Of a DNA stretch of 64,000 bases, positions 21,811 through 34,600 are shown piece after piece (within the stretch, counting starts at the first letter, position 1; each line of letters starts with the position of its first letter). The position numbers and the translations under genes are program-made. The DNA comes from Hypholoma sublateritium FD-334 SS-4 (taxonomy: Eukaryota; Basidiomycota; Agaricomycetes; Agaricales; Strophariaceae). The notes below the pieces were generated by a model. It did not search any database. It was given only the letters and a program-made list of their open reading frames with translations, and was not told the DNA's origin. Location of the stretch: positions 124,001 to 188,000 of the forward strand of contig KN817564.1 of the NCBI GenBank assembly GCA_000827495.1. Reading direction: 5' to 3'.

Positions 21811-24800
21811 TCAGTCATTGCGACGCGAACGACCGGGATTGGATACCATCCTGAGAATGGCATCTTTAGCAGCCACGATCTCGCTTTCAGATCCTAGAAT
21901 AAAAGAAGGGGCATCAGCAAACATTCCAAGCTTTCGTAAGGATTACACTAACCAATGATGACAATAGTATTGTTCTCCCGGCTGACAGTAATATCAGCAC
22001 CGGTCTCATTGCGGAGACGCGCGACATTGGCGCCCTTGGTGCCAACAATGCGGGGGAATGTCGAGCGGTCGGGCATAGTGAGGAAGCCGACGTGAGACTG
22101 GCGCGAAGCGCTCTCAATCGCCTGCTTGATGAGCGTCTGCGCCTTTTCGATTCCGGCCTGGTCGCGGGCCTTGAGTGTCCATACGGACTGCACGTCTTCC
22201 TCCTCCGCGTGGTTGGGCACGACCTCCCACTCGGGCTCAGTTCCATCAGCAACGTCGTCAATACGGGCTGAAGGGGTTGGGCGAGCAGGTGTAGATGCTT
22301 TTGGGGGCTGGAGAGAGTGGTCCACAGAAACGCCATGAGACTTGAGGGTCCTGAAGAAGCTACCCTGCTGCGAAATGGCATTGTGGTACTTCAGAGGCAC
22401 ATCAACTGTCGAGGTGATCATGTCTGCAGGAGTAGCTCTGATGTTGCCCTGCAATTTCTGGTCAATGATGGATTGCGGACGGATTGATGCATAGACATAC
22501 CTTGAGATCGACGAGAGCCTTCTCAACAGCCGCACGAGAGCCAGAGACCTTGACGATGTTGGCGGGATCCACGTCTGCGAAATCCGCGAGATTTTCGGGC
22601 TCGCCCGCCTGGTTGTAGGTGCGCGAGCCAGGGAACTGAATTTTGACGTCGAACTTCTGTTCGATCTCGTTGAGATTTTGTCCGCCACGGCCGATGAGCA
22701 TCCGGTGCTGGGGAGCAGGGATGTCCACCGCCAATGTGACGCGGTCGCGCAGAGTAGCAACGCGCAGTTCCAACTCTGCCTTGAGCTTCGCGACGAGGGT
22801 GGGCTCGCCACGGATACGGACTTCGTCAGAGGGTTCTCCTTGACGGGGGCTACATTTCTCAATTAATACCAATCAATTAGTGAGAGAAAAGGTGCGTACA
22901 ATCTGATCAATCCTGCTTGGAGTTTTGGGTCTGAAGGCCCATCGCATCGGGCGACGAGCTCTTTGAGTCCCTGTCCACCAGCGCCAATGATGGTGCGGTG
23001 GAATTTGTTTTCAACCGTAACAGAGGCGGTCACTTCCTCGGTAACCTGTTCCGATATTGCGAGGATGGCAGCTTTGGCCTCAGCAATAGCCTTCTTGGTG
23101 CCGCGAAGGGTAATCGAAGTGTTGCTAGTAGCCTCGTCGGAGCCTTTCTCGATGTCAATCTGTGCGTCGGTCGCATCTTTGATCTCGTTGATGGACGCGC
23201 CGCCGCGTCCAAGGATGCGGGCAACGGAACGAGTGGGGACGGTGAACTTGATGACATTGTTTGATTCCTTCTCAAATTCTGTAGCCTGTTAGAGACGTCA
23301 GCTATTAAAATTTTCACAATCACACTGTTAATTCACAGACCTCAAGAAGTTCGGATTTGGCGCCTGCGACGCCCTTCCTACCACCCTTGACCAGAACTTC
23401 ATCAGGTTTCAGTTGTTCCCTGGTTTTAGATTCGCCATTGTCCGCGTTTTGACGAGGGAAAGTGATCTTCACAGAGTACTTTTCCTCGAGACGAATGGCG
23501 TATTTCCCATTCTGACCGATAAGAGAAGAGTGGTATTGAGCAGGAATTTTGAGGATTTCCGAGGTTTCATCAGCCTTTATAGGAATTGAAATCAGCATAT
23601 TACAGTAATATTTTGCTGAAGATACTCACAAGACGTTCAAGTTGGACCAAAATACGCTTCTTCGCCTCTTCCGCGTTTTCTTTGCGCCCAGTGATCTTTG
23701 CCCTCGCATCAGCATAATGAATACAATACTTGGATCACCAGACTTACTTTGACTCTGGACTTCTGGTGCACGGCTTTCTTTTTCTTTCCGGTGACATCCT
23801 TGTCCTTCTCGTCGACATCGTCCGATACATCAACCTTGACTCCGAGTTGGTCGCGGAGTTTGTTGATGCCAGCGCCCTGAGAACCAACGATCCTGCCCAC
23901 ATATTCCTTGTCGATGTCGAACTCCGTTGACTACATGCAGCCCACTAAGCTCGAACCCTGCTTCTATGATGGCTACGGTACTTACATAGCTGTTGACAAT
24001 CTCGTCGTTCTTGGCATCCTCGATGATCTTGAGGATGTCCTTGATGGCGCGATCGACATCGGCAGCAACACCGCGAACAACAATGATGTCCGCGTTGGTA
24101 GCATCACCAGCCTCAGCGCCGACCTTGATTGAGAGAGTAGTGTCCTCGCCAATAACCCTATGAAGACGTATTAGTCTCGTGCTGTAGTTTAGAATAACTT
24201 GAGAAACGAAGACATACGCGTTCAAAGTAGTTCCACCATGTCCGACAATAGCCTCGTGCCAGCGCTTCTCGACTGGGACAACCTCAGTCTTGACGCTAGC
24301 AATTTCGCTGGTCCATTTCACAATCTCCTTCTCGACCTCGTCCAGATGTTTCTTCTTCTCATCAGGGAAGATGGAAGCGTTGGGCGTCGAAGGATCGTAA
24401 ACCAAAAGGACATTCGAGGACTCCGTGGCTTCGTCAGGGAAATAGACATTAACATTGTGCGCTTCGTGGAATTGCTTGAGTCTAATAGCCAAGTCAGATA
24501 TTGTCACGGACAGATAACGAGATGGACATACTTCTTGCCATACTTGCCGACAATAATACGGTGGAACAACCATTCGACGGTGACATCCCTGGTGCTGCCA
24601 ATCAACTTCCCAAGAAGGTCAGAGATCTGCTTGATGGCCGCATCAACATCTGCCTTGGGGCCCACAAGATCGATCACGTAGTTTGCCGTGGTGGCATCCG
24701 GAGATGGGAGGTAAACCTCGACATTGGGATGGCTTGCCTTGATCGTTTTGTCGAAGTTGATTTTGCCGAAGTAGCTGGCCAGCTGCTTGGAGAAGGCGGC

Positions 24801-26106
24801 AGGGCCGGGAAGAGTCAACTCGTGGATGTACTGAGAGTTAGCCTGTTCCATGACAGCCGAAAGTCCATTGGGAAGGTCCGCAGGTTGGCCCCAGACAGTG
24901 ACCTCATCGGAAGTGTCATCGTCCTTGCCAACGACGACACCACAGCTGCTCTTGATCATAATAGTGTCGGCATTTTGTCCAGTAAGAAGGCGGTGTTGAC
25001 GCTTAGGGAGAGAGATCTTGATCGACTTGAGCGCAGCCTCGAAGCCGGCGATGGTCTGCTTGATCGAATCGACGACGCGTGTGACCCCTTCGCGATCGCC
25101 AGTGGCTGTGATCTCGCGTGCCGGGGCGTTCAAAGCAAGACTGACGTATCCGTCGGGGGCGGCGGATAAGAACAATGTCCTGCGAACCACAATAAAGGGC
25201 AAGATGTGGGCCGGGATGTCGCGAACACGTTGGGTGGACTTGGAGGTTCTGGAAGAGATGATCTGGTTCAGCAGAGCCTGTGCCTCGTATGCCAACGGCT
25301 GGGGTCCAGTAAGGGTGACCGGGATAGTTGGCTCCTCGTCCTCGTCCTCGTCATGGGCCTTTCCATTTCCGTTTACATGTCCGTTGCCGTTTGCGGTGCC
25401 GACGTCTCTCTTCGGGATGTCAACTCTAACACTGGTTTGATCGCGGATCTGTTTAAGCGTAGCGCCTATTCAAACAATGTTATATCACTGCACGAAGGTT
25501 AATATAAATAATAACTACCTTTGGGACCGATGATTGAAGCAATAGTGGACGCCGGTGCATTGATGACGATTGTGACCTGAGGGCTGCAGAGGGCAAGGAG
25601 ACTGCGTTTGGCCTTGTCGAGATCCTTCTGGGAATCCGCCTTAACATGGAAGGTAGTCTGGTGAGACTTTTGATTGGCGCTGGCTTCGACCTTGACGTTG
25701 TATTTAACAATAACCTGCTTGATGACTTCTCCAAGGGTTGCCGGTTTCCCGTCTTTGCCAGAGTTGGACAAATCAATTGCCGACAGGTTGAACGAATCGG
25801 CAAAGACAGGGGCCTTAGGGATAGCAGATTTGATACGAGGGCCAGCAGTTGAGCCCCAAACCGACTTGGGGGCACTGTCAGTTACGGGAGTGGCAGATGC
25901 AAGAGCTGGGAACGCCTCCTCGGACTCGGTGTCCAACGGAAGAGAGGGGGAAGCTCTAAGCTTTGCAGGAACAGCCTGAGAGAGCGAAGGGAATGGATCG
26001 GGAGCGCCTTCAAGCTCGTGTCTCTTCTACATACGGATCCTCGTCAGAAGGCGGAGCAGGATGGAAAGTTAAAGCGTACCTGGAGGTCGGCAGCGGAAAG
26101 GGCCAT
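21811..26106 (-). CDS. SCP160: Scp160/vigilin-type multi-KH RNA-binding protein
   Basis: Vigilin-type proteins bind many mRNAs and ribosomes at the ER and affect translation. The first exon (26106 down to about 26076) encodes MALSAADLQ and joins to KRHELEGAPDPFPSLS. The remainder is a chain of KH modules. Intact-looking GxxG loops include IIGPKG, VGKYGK, VGHGGT, VGSQGAG, IGQNGK, LGRGGAS, IGAGGQ, IGRGGQN and VGTKGAN; several other modules have degenerate loops (for example TGQNAD). At least ten introns were seen. The protein ends NPGRSRRND at 21811-21813. Length of roughly 1,250 residues fits fungal Scp160, usually credited with 14 KH domains. It is divergent with ERO1. Confidence 0.93.
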
Positions 26107-26626
26107 TGTGTTCGGAAGACGGGTGTCCGGATCGCGAGAAGCCTTGACGGGAAAAGAACCAGTTACGTGGAGAAATAAGAGAGACTCTCAAATTTCTGTC
26201 CTGCTGAGGGGATGTGGTTGTAATAGGAAAACAGATTCGACGCAATCCCGCTTTCTATACCCCCGTGGGACCTGACATATCGACAACGACGTGGCAAATA
26301 TCCCATCAACTCGGCCGTGTGCTTCCGGCGCGTCCAGGCGCGGTCACTCAGTGCTCAGCGTTCACTCTCATCTCGCAACACACTTGCTTTCGCTTTGGGC
26401 GGCCACTCCTCCGTGATGAATGCAACTATTATGGGTACGCGGCAGTGCCCAACAGGACGCAATCGCGGTGCTTGTTGATCTCGGGGGAAGGGGCCAAACA
26501 TGACGTTGCTGCTGAGTGATCGCCGGAATCCGAAAAGACGTGGAACTTCGCCTCGGCCTATTCTCGATCGCTCATGACCTCCTCTGTCGACTCTTCTCAG
26601 CCTAAACTTGTGCTCGTACCACAATC
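26107..26626. promoter_or_regulatory. Shared Scp160/ERO1 promoter with ACGTGG elements
   Basis: This 520-bp interval lies between two divergent start codons. It carries TTACGTGG at 26163-26170, CGACGTGG at 26287-26294, TGACGTTG at 26501-26508 and AGACGTGG at 26536-26543. ACGTG cores resemble unfolded-protein-response elements bound by Hac1/XBP1-type bZIP factors. Assigning them that role here is inference, supported only by ERO1 being a classic target of that response. Confidence 0.4.
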
Positions 26627-28717
26627 ATGAAGAACTCCCCACTATGTCGCCCACTCACTTGGGCTATTCTGTTCAACTATCTGTCGTCTTTCCGCCCAAT
26701 TCAAGCGCAAGATTCATTTCTCTCCGACACGCTTGTCCGAAAAGGGCAAGTGAAGAACGTCCTCGAGCACCAGCCAGTAAAACACACAAGCTGTCAGAAT
26801 GCAGTGGTATGGCATTTGATCTCTGGAACGTTCGATGATTTACATCTTGCTCCCTAGCTAACCGGTCCTATCGAAACTACTATGTGCGACTACGAAACTA
26901 TTGAAAGTGTGAATGATGAATTATTCAACAACCTATCCGAGCTTGTTCAACAACCGTTCTTCCGATATTTCCAAGTGCGTCTTATTCATACGTTTCCATT
27001 CTTTATTTGACGCGAAACAAGGTGGATCTATATCGTGAATGTCCATTCTGGTCAGACGATGGCTCATGTAGCGACCCTGGATGCGCGATCACTTCCATGG
27101 ACGAAGTACATGAATATTATATGGGCAAAAATTATCTATCTCACCTTGAACCTTTGTAGAGTGATGTCCCAGAGAAGTGGCGGGCAAAAGCCTTGAGCGA
27201 CTTAGATCCCTCGGCTATTGACACTGCAAGTACACGTCCACTCGCTTAACTGCTTGCATTAATCTCTAAAATCATCAGCGCCACTCCCTCCCTGGTTGCT
27301 ATTACCGTGATTCTGATTTCTGCTTCCTTGATGACAACACAGGTATGTTTGTCATGTTCAAATAGCTGCATTACTCATCTAACTTTGCCATTAGAGGGGG
27401 ACTACTTCGATCTACAACTTATACCAGAGCGTTACACCGGTTACTCCGGAGAAGACGCACATCGTGTATGGCGATCTATCTACGAAGAAAACTGCTTCGG
27501 CCTTTCGGAACTCAGTCTCATGTCCGGAAAATCACCTGCACCTGTTTCTCTACCCGACACAATGATTGAAATTCTTCATGAAGATGATCATGAGTCCGAT
27601 CCACATTGTCTAGAGAAACGAGTATACTACAAAGTCATCTCAGGTAAAATTTACTCTATGTTAATCACAAAATGGCGCTGAATTATTATTCTCGTAAGGT
27701 TTACACACTTCTATATCAACACATATATGTCAGGAATGGCTCAATCAAACGTCAGGACAATGGGTACGTACAGCTCGGCACGATTCAGTGACTGTTCCTT
27801 ATACAACTCTGCAGGAACCAAATTTAAACTGTTTTATCAACCGAGTTGCTTCACATCCCGAACGTCTGCAATACATCTATTTTGACACCATCCTACTACT
27901 TCGTGCAGTTGCTCGCCTTGGGCCATATCTTTCTGCATTTGATTACTGCTCTTCTGGAAATCACGAAAATGACGTCGAAACTCACTTGGCTTTAGGCAAG
28001 GTCATCGACATTGCAAAACACGCCGGGTCATTCGACGAGTCCATCCTATTTCGAGGAGAAAATGCAAACATTTTGAAAGAAGAATTCAAAACGCACTTCA
28101 GGAATGTCACGCGCATCATGGATTGCGTTGGATGCGATAAATGCCGTTTGTGGGGGAAAGTTCAAACTACCGGCATAGCTACCGCTCTGAAGATTCTGTT
28201 TGAGCTCGATGAGAAGGCCCTCGAGTAAGGGTTTTCTTCAACTATATTTGTTGGTACCACTAACTTGTGCTCCCACATAGCCCAAATACAAATTCAGATC
28301 TTTTACATCGTTCGGAGGTGGTGGCTCTCATCAACACGTTATTTAGATTTAGCGAAAGCCTCAAGGCTGTAGAAACCTTCCGACGCATGTGGCGCGAATT
28401 AGACGAAGCTGATACCGAGAAAATTGCTTCAGAGGTGGAGAAAGCCACTGCTCCACACGTACGTGTCTGCTTAAACTTATTTTTCCGGCCGCTGACCATA
28501 TATATAGTCGAAGACTCATGGCGCCTCTGAGGACATCTCATCTAACATATTCGACGTGGCATGCTCACAATCTTTGACATTGCTGAAGAACTGCAAAGCA
28601 ACTATTGAGAACAACGTGACACCTGCTTTCAGTGCCCTAGGGCAAGCCTTCAACACCATCTGCTCTGCATTCCGTCCTTCGGGGAAGGAATATATCTTAC
28701 CTCACCCAGAGCTTTGA
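26627..28717 (+). CDS. ERO1: Endoplasmic reticulum oxidoreductin ERO1
   Basis: ERO1 is the FAD-dependent thiol oxidase that re-oxidises protein disulfide isomerase in the ER lumen and passes electrons to oxygen. The protein begins [19 protein letters not shown], a signal peptide. The shuttle disulfide is CSDPGC (C-x4-C) and the active-site cluster is [15 protein letters not shown], both diagnostic. [12 protein letters not shown] and the split [12 protein letters not shown] segment are also typical, and an H-x-S-I-x2-H FAD contact is visible. The last exon after a GTACGT...TATAG intron ends EYILPHPEL. At least nine introns were traced. The length of about 540 residues is normal. It shares a promoter with the Scp160 gene. 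Confidence 0.95.
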
Positions 28718-29197
28718 TTCTAATATTTAAAGGACTACCTATCAGTTGACAGTCATTACTTATGGGGGTTTTGTACAGTATAATTACAGCTTAAAACAAA
28801 AATGGAGAAAGTATGCTTCTCTCACGGCGTCAAGCTGTGCTGATAAGTCAGGACGAAGATTCACAGGTAACGCTGCCAAAACGTTGTACCGCTGCTAAGG
28901 ATACTTGTCGTTCGAGCTTCGACGCAGCTTCGACGTTCCGAGCACGGCCACCGGTACCCGCTTAACGAGTCGCGTGACCGTGCTCACGTGCGGTCGGAGT
29001 TACATAACAACAAGCGAAATTCGAATGCCACAAGGAGGAGCCTAGAAGAGCTGCCTAGATACTCACTGATACCCTCCCGACTTCTCATTTCTCCACCTAC
29101 TTTCTTGTTCCACCACGTATACCTGGGTATACACCGTCTCAAAGGAACCTTGCTGGCGCAAACGACCTTAGCCTTTGATGAATAGCGTCGGACGGTC
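28718..29197. other. Intergenic region
   Basis: About 480 bp separate ERO1 from the membrane-protein gene. A CTCACGTGCGG segment near 28983-28993 contains a CACGTG E-box-type palindrome about 210 bp before the next start codon, a possible bHLH site. No gene was seen. Confidence 0.4.
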
Positions 29198-31037
29198 ATG
29201 ATCATTCTTGACGGTGAGGCAGGAGCAGGGACGAAAGACGGGCCCTACCAGGGCCTTACTCTGCGCCATCCTTCAGCGGCCTTCACACGGACCAGCTCTC
29301 TCCTCCTTCCAGACTACAACACATCTGAAGCCCTCCATTGGAAGACAGCAGCATCACCATCATCAGAACCTCCGCCAAAACCCCGTAGAGTCAATCCTCA
29401 GATATGGAAGGCTGCTGCATACGCATTCGCTGTCTACGTGTTCTTATCGCTAGTTGTAATCCTCCCACTTACTATCATCGTAAGTCTGAATGCATTCCTT
29501 TTTCGCTGTTGAACCAACGGTGCGCTACAGAAAATGAAAAAGCAATCCAATAATAATGATGGCTACAACAACCCCGACTCACTATGGGATGACATCGAAA
29601 CTGCCAATCCACCTTCACTTCTTATGCTCACCACCTCGGGCGCTCCAATCCTTGAATTTAACAAGACCTGCAATGTCTGGCTCGAAACCCCTTCAGATAC
29701 CACGGCACAGTAACTATTGCCTCCTTTCTGCCCGTGTGCCTGCCCTCATCGATTTCATTATAGGACCCGCTTCTACCTCCCGCCCGACAGTATTGTCGCT
29801 CTGCGGTCAAATGCGACTTATAATCCTACTGCTTTTGTGCCGGTGTACGGCAGTCTGCTAGTCGAAGTCAATTCTGATTCTTCGGAAAAGGACATCGTGT
29901 TCGATCTGGGTGTTACCTACTCGAGCTCTGCCCTTTTCCAACAAACCAACATCTGTTTTTCCAAGACTGGCTCCAACAGAGGGCTCTCAATATATGTAAT
30001 GCGACTCTTCGATTCATGCCGTATTGCCGATGCTAACTTTACACTGATAGACTCCCGGCCAATTCTCGCTCGGGGATCGGCTGGCGTTCAATATCTCCGT
30101 CCTCCTACCACAAGTTACATCTTCGGTGGATAGCTTCGTAACATATCTCCCCATGATATCGCAAACTTTCGGCGACCTCGGCCAGTTTACCACGTTCGAC
30201 CGGATAACTCTCGAAGGCGCTGCTCAGCCCATAATCTCCAAGGTAGCGCATTGGTATCGCAGATAAAGGAGAGAATACTGATGACTTCTCATTAAGTACT
30301 TGCAAGCTCAGAAGATCTCCATCAAGAATCTTGGGGCTTCAATTGAGGGGACGTACAATGTGACTGCCAGCTTAGTACTGGATACTATAAAAGGGTAAGC
30401 ACGTCATAGCCTCTTTCTGAAAACTCCACTTGACGTAGTAATACACACAGCCCTGTTACGTCCAATATCACACTGACCCAACTTCCTTATCCTACACAAC
30501 CGACGCTCCTTGAGATAGATACAGGGGACAGGTAGGCTAAGATTGCTCGTTATCATTGATACAATATTGATTTTCTTTCACAGTCAAATCATCGCTAATG
30601 TCGTTCTGGACTCTTCCAAGGTATCTGGGCCGCCAAAATCACCAGCGTTTGGCATGCAAGTGAACAACTTCAACGGACCGCTCAACATGACTATTGCGTA
30701 CTCGCAAAACACGCCCAACACGACGATGCAGTTCACGGCGCAGAACAATCTCGCGCCGACGACGATAACGTTGGATTCACGATACCAAGGAACCTTCTGT
30801 GCGAAGAGTAAGATGGATCAAATCGTCGTGCAGACCCTCGTATCCCCCTCGGATGACCCAACAGGTGCCCAGCGGTCGTGGATACTGGATTACAGCACGC
30901 AAAGGGACGGATACGTGGCTGGATATGCTGGGTGGGACGCAATGCCGATGCACGGTCGCAAGGTTCAGGGGAGCTCAATAGATATCACGTCCGCACTGAA
31001 CCCGGTGTTTCTGAATTTCGGATCGTCCGCGGATTAA
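29198..31037 (+). CDS. Uncharacterised single-pass membrane glycoprotein
   Basis: I do not recognise this family. The ATG at 29198 gives MIILDGEAGAGTKDGPYQGL. A basic, Pro-rich cytoplasmic-type tail of about 65 residues ends KPRRVNPQIW, followed by a single hydrophobic helix (AAAYAFAVYVFLSLVVILPL). The remaining 430 or so residues are beta-rich, with many N-glycosylation sequons (NKTC, NATY, NVTA, NITL, NMTI, NTTM), as expected for an extracellular or luminal domain. Positive charges before the helix predict type II topology. Eight or so exons join cleanly and the protein ends VFLNFGSSAD. A cell-surface or wall-associated role is plausible but unproven. Confidence 0.8.
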
Positions 31038-31663
31038 TAGGATTGGTTGGACTACGCATGTATACTAGGTGCAAGGTGTTTTGTGTATATTATTAGGGAT
31101 ATTATTATTGCTGGTGCTTTTCGACTTGTATTACCCATGTCGCAGTTGCATAGCAGCCACAACCTATGTTCGTTCGCGTTACTAATAGAACTGCTTTCCT
31201 TCATGATCGAGATGATTTGTGGTGTACATAGAGTACCGGATTCGTGAAACGTCTACGGTTCTTGAGTCTTCTTGAGTTGACTAGTTCCTTCATCTTCAAC
31301 CGAACCCAAACCGAACCCAGCTATTCATTTATTTGAGTGGTAGATTGTCATCGATCAGAGTGTAAAGAAGACATCTTTTGACAAAAAGATTCTCTACTAC
31401 CTACGGAGGGAAATATTGTCCTTTTCAAGACCATCGGACATGTGCATGATAGAGTGAAGGGCCCCAATATTATAAAAGGTCCGGAACTGCATGACCGCTT
31501 CACGAGGTTGCGGCTGAGATTGAATTTTATCGACGCGCTGAACGCGTCGGGTCACGGTTGCTCTTGTTTTGCGCAATCTACTAACTTGGAGTGCATTATC
31601 GGCGATCGCTCAACAGGCGCCACATTCGTTCCACTTCCATAGCGCTCGCGAAAGTCAGACAAA
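31038..31663. other. Intergenic region upstream of SMC1
   Basis: About 630 bp. A direct repeat AACCGAACCCA occurs near 31298-31320, and an MluI-box inverted repeat at 31531-31549 is listed separately. No gene was seen. Confidence 0.45.
31531..31549. promoter_or_regulatory. MCB-like inverted repeat in the SMC1 promoter
   Basis: CGACGCG and CGCGTCG face each other across a 5-bp spacer. The right arm with its flanking bases contains ACGCGT (31542-31547), the MluI cell-cycle box bound by MBF in yeasts. The element lies 115 bp before the SMC1 start codon, a good position for G1/S control. Confidence 0.5.
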
Positions 31664-34600
31664 ATGCCCCTTTCGCGCATTGAAGTGTGCGACTTCAAGT
31701 CCTACAGGTGGGCGCCTCCGCTCCTCAACTAATGCAACAGCATTGATTTACGTGAATTTAGAGGACATCAGACAATAGGGCCCTTCATGAACTTCACCTC
31801 CGTCATCGGCCCAAACGGTGCGGGCAAGTCCAATTTGATGGACGCCATTTCCTTCGTGCTAGGGGTGAAGAGCGCGCAGCTGCGCAGTTCGCAGCTGAAG
31901 GATTTGGTCTACCGCGGAAGACGACTGGCCGCGGAGGATGGTTCCGTGCCACCAGATGAAGAGGACGAGGAAGTGGAAGGCGAAGGCACCGCGAAGAAGG
32001 CATGGGTCATGGCCGTATATGTGGATACCGACAAGAAGGAATGGCGTTTCCAGCGAACGTACGTACTAATGTACCGCAGGTGCTCGCGTACTTGCTTATT
32101 TTCCCACAGAATCTCAACGACCGGCGCGTCCGAATACAAGTTAAACGGAAAGACAGTGACATATACTGTGTACAACGCTGCGCTCGTGTCACACAATATC
32201 CTCGTCAAGGCGAAGAATTTCCTGGTCTTCCAGGGCGACGTCGAGGCTGTGGCGTCGCAGTCGCCTCGCGAACTCGCACGGTTGATCGAGCAGATAAGTG
32301 GCTCACTTGAACTCCAGGCTGAATATGAGAAGGCGAAGGAGGCGCAGGAACGCGCGACAGAGAACGCAACATTTAATTTCACCAAACGGCGAGGCATAGC
32401 AGGCGAGATCAAGCAGTACAAGGAGCAAAAGAGCGAGGCGGACCGGTTTGAGGCGCTCGTGCAGGAGCGGGACGAGCTCATCCGTGAGCGTGCTATGACG
32501 AAGCTGTATCATATCGACGTGGGGATCGAGGATAACACGCGCGCCATTGTGACCAAGAACAAGGAGCTGGCTGGGCTGCGGCAGGAGCAGAAGGTGCAGG
32601 ACAAAGCTGTTGAGGAGGCGCGGGCGGAGCAGGCGAAGGCCAGGACGGGTGTCATGCAGAAGGAGAAGAACATCAAGAAAGCAGAGAAGACGCTGGAAAA
32701 TAAGAAGCCTGAATTAGTGGCTACAGAGGCACAAATCACCCATTCCACGCGCAAGGTCAACAATGCAGCGAAGTCGAAAGATGAATTAGTGAAGACGGAG
32801 GCTCAGCTACAAACTAAGGTCACCGCGCTACAGCAGGAGTTGGCTGCTGTAGAGAAGGCTGCAAAAAAAGCTCAAGGTCAGTTATTATGTTTTTATGTCG
32901 TCTTTGTGTGTCCGACAACGCACGGTTGAATCAGAGGAACAAAGAAAGACGTCTCAACATAACATCGCCTTGAGTGAAGACAGCTTAGAGGAATATCGGC
33001 AATTGTATGTGTATACTCTCTCGTCCTGTCTGCTCTACTGAATGTTATGCTACTTCTACAGGAAAGTCACTTCGAGCGCTCTCGCCGTGGACGAGAGGCA
33101 ATCGCTTGAGACACTGAGGCGTGAAGAAAAAACAGCGGCGCGCGCGCTTGCACAACTCTCGGAGAAGGAGCAGACTACCACGGAGAGGAAGGTAGCCCGA
33201 ACTGAGGAACTGGCCACACTGACCGAAAAGCGACAAGAAGTATGTATGCTCCACCAATGTTCCACGATAAAGCTTATGATTTGCTTGGTAAATAGCTGGA
33301 AAGCAAAATTGCCAACTCTCAAGGGGAATTGAACGCTGTGAGACAAGAGCTAGAGAATCAACAATCAGAAAAGACTCGGATCACGTATGTATGGTAATCT
33401 TTCCGGCGCTGACAAATTAATTTAGTTATACAGAAAGCTTCAAGTTGAGGCAGACGAAAAGTTGCAAAAGGTTTACCAGGATCTCCTGCAGGCTGGTGTG
33501 GAGAAACACGAGACTGAGAAAGAGGCTAAGCTAAAGGAGACCTTAGCGAATCTTCAACGGATCTTCCCAGGTTAGCAGTGATCGTATGCCGCTGGGCGCC
33601 CGAGCACCCCTCATTGCGATTTATAGGTGTTCGAGGCCGCATCGTGGATCTCTGCAAACCCATTCAACGCAAATATGAAACGGCCGTGTCTGTTGTGCTG
33701 GGGCGCAATATCTCCTCAATTGTCGTCGATGAAGAGAAGACCGCAATCGACTGTATCGAATACATGCGCACGCAGCGCGCAGGGCAAGCGACATTCATCC
33801 CACTTGATACCATTCAAGTGAAACCTGTAAACGACAAATACCGTTCATTTGCGAAGGGGGCGCGCCTTGCGGTAGATGTGGTACAATATGAGGGTGCCGT
33901 GGAACGAGCTATACACCACGCGCTTGGCAGTGCATTGGTGTGCGACACCATGGAAGTGGCAAGGTACGTTTGCTACGAGAAAGGACAAGAGGTTAAAGGT
34001 GGGCATCTTGATCTATAATCTTCGTTGACATGCGAATGCAATGCTTACGAACGTATCAATCATGTTAGCTGTGACATTGGAGGGCACCATCATCCACAAG
34101 AGCGGTCTGATCACCGGTGGACGAAGCACGCATAATAATAGCAAGAAATGGGATGAAAAGGACGTTCAAGGTCTTAGACTTCTGGTCTATTGAAGCCGCA
34201 AAACACTTACTCCTTTCTTAAAATGTAGGCCTTATTCGCTCTCGCGACAATCTCCTTGCCGAGCAACGCGAACTAAGCAAACAAAAGCCGCGCGGGAAGA
34301 CAGACGAATCCCTTATCTCTGAAATATCAAGATTGGAGAGTGTCATCGTAGTATTCAAGGATGATCTGGTACGCATCGCATACCCCTGATAATTGTTCTT
34401 ATTTCTAACATATAATTAGAATGCAAGTAAACTTCGTATTACGGGCATCAAGGACGAGCTGAAGCACATTGACCGCGAACTCAGAGCTATATCTCCCGAG
34501 CTGAAGAAGGTAAATACTCCACGGATTAACACATTTCACAAAATAGATTCGAACTAATCATTTGACCAGTCTCGAAACACATGTCAAACACTTCAAGGTC

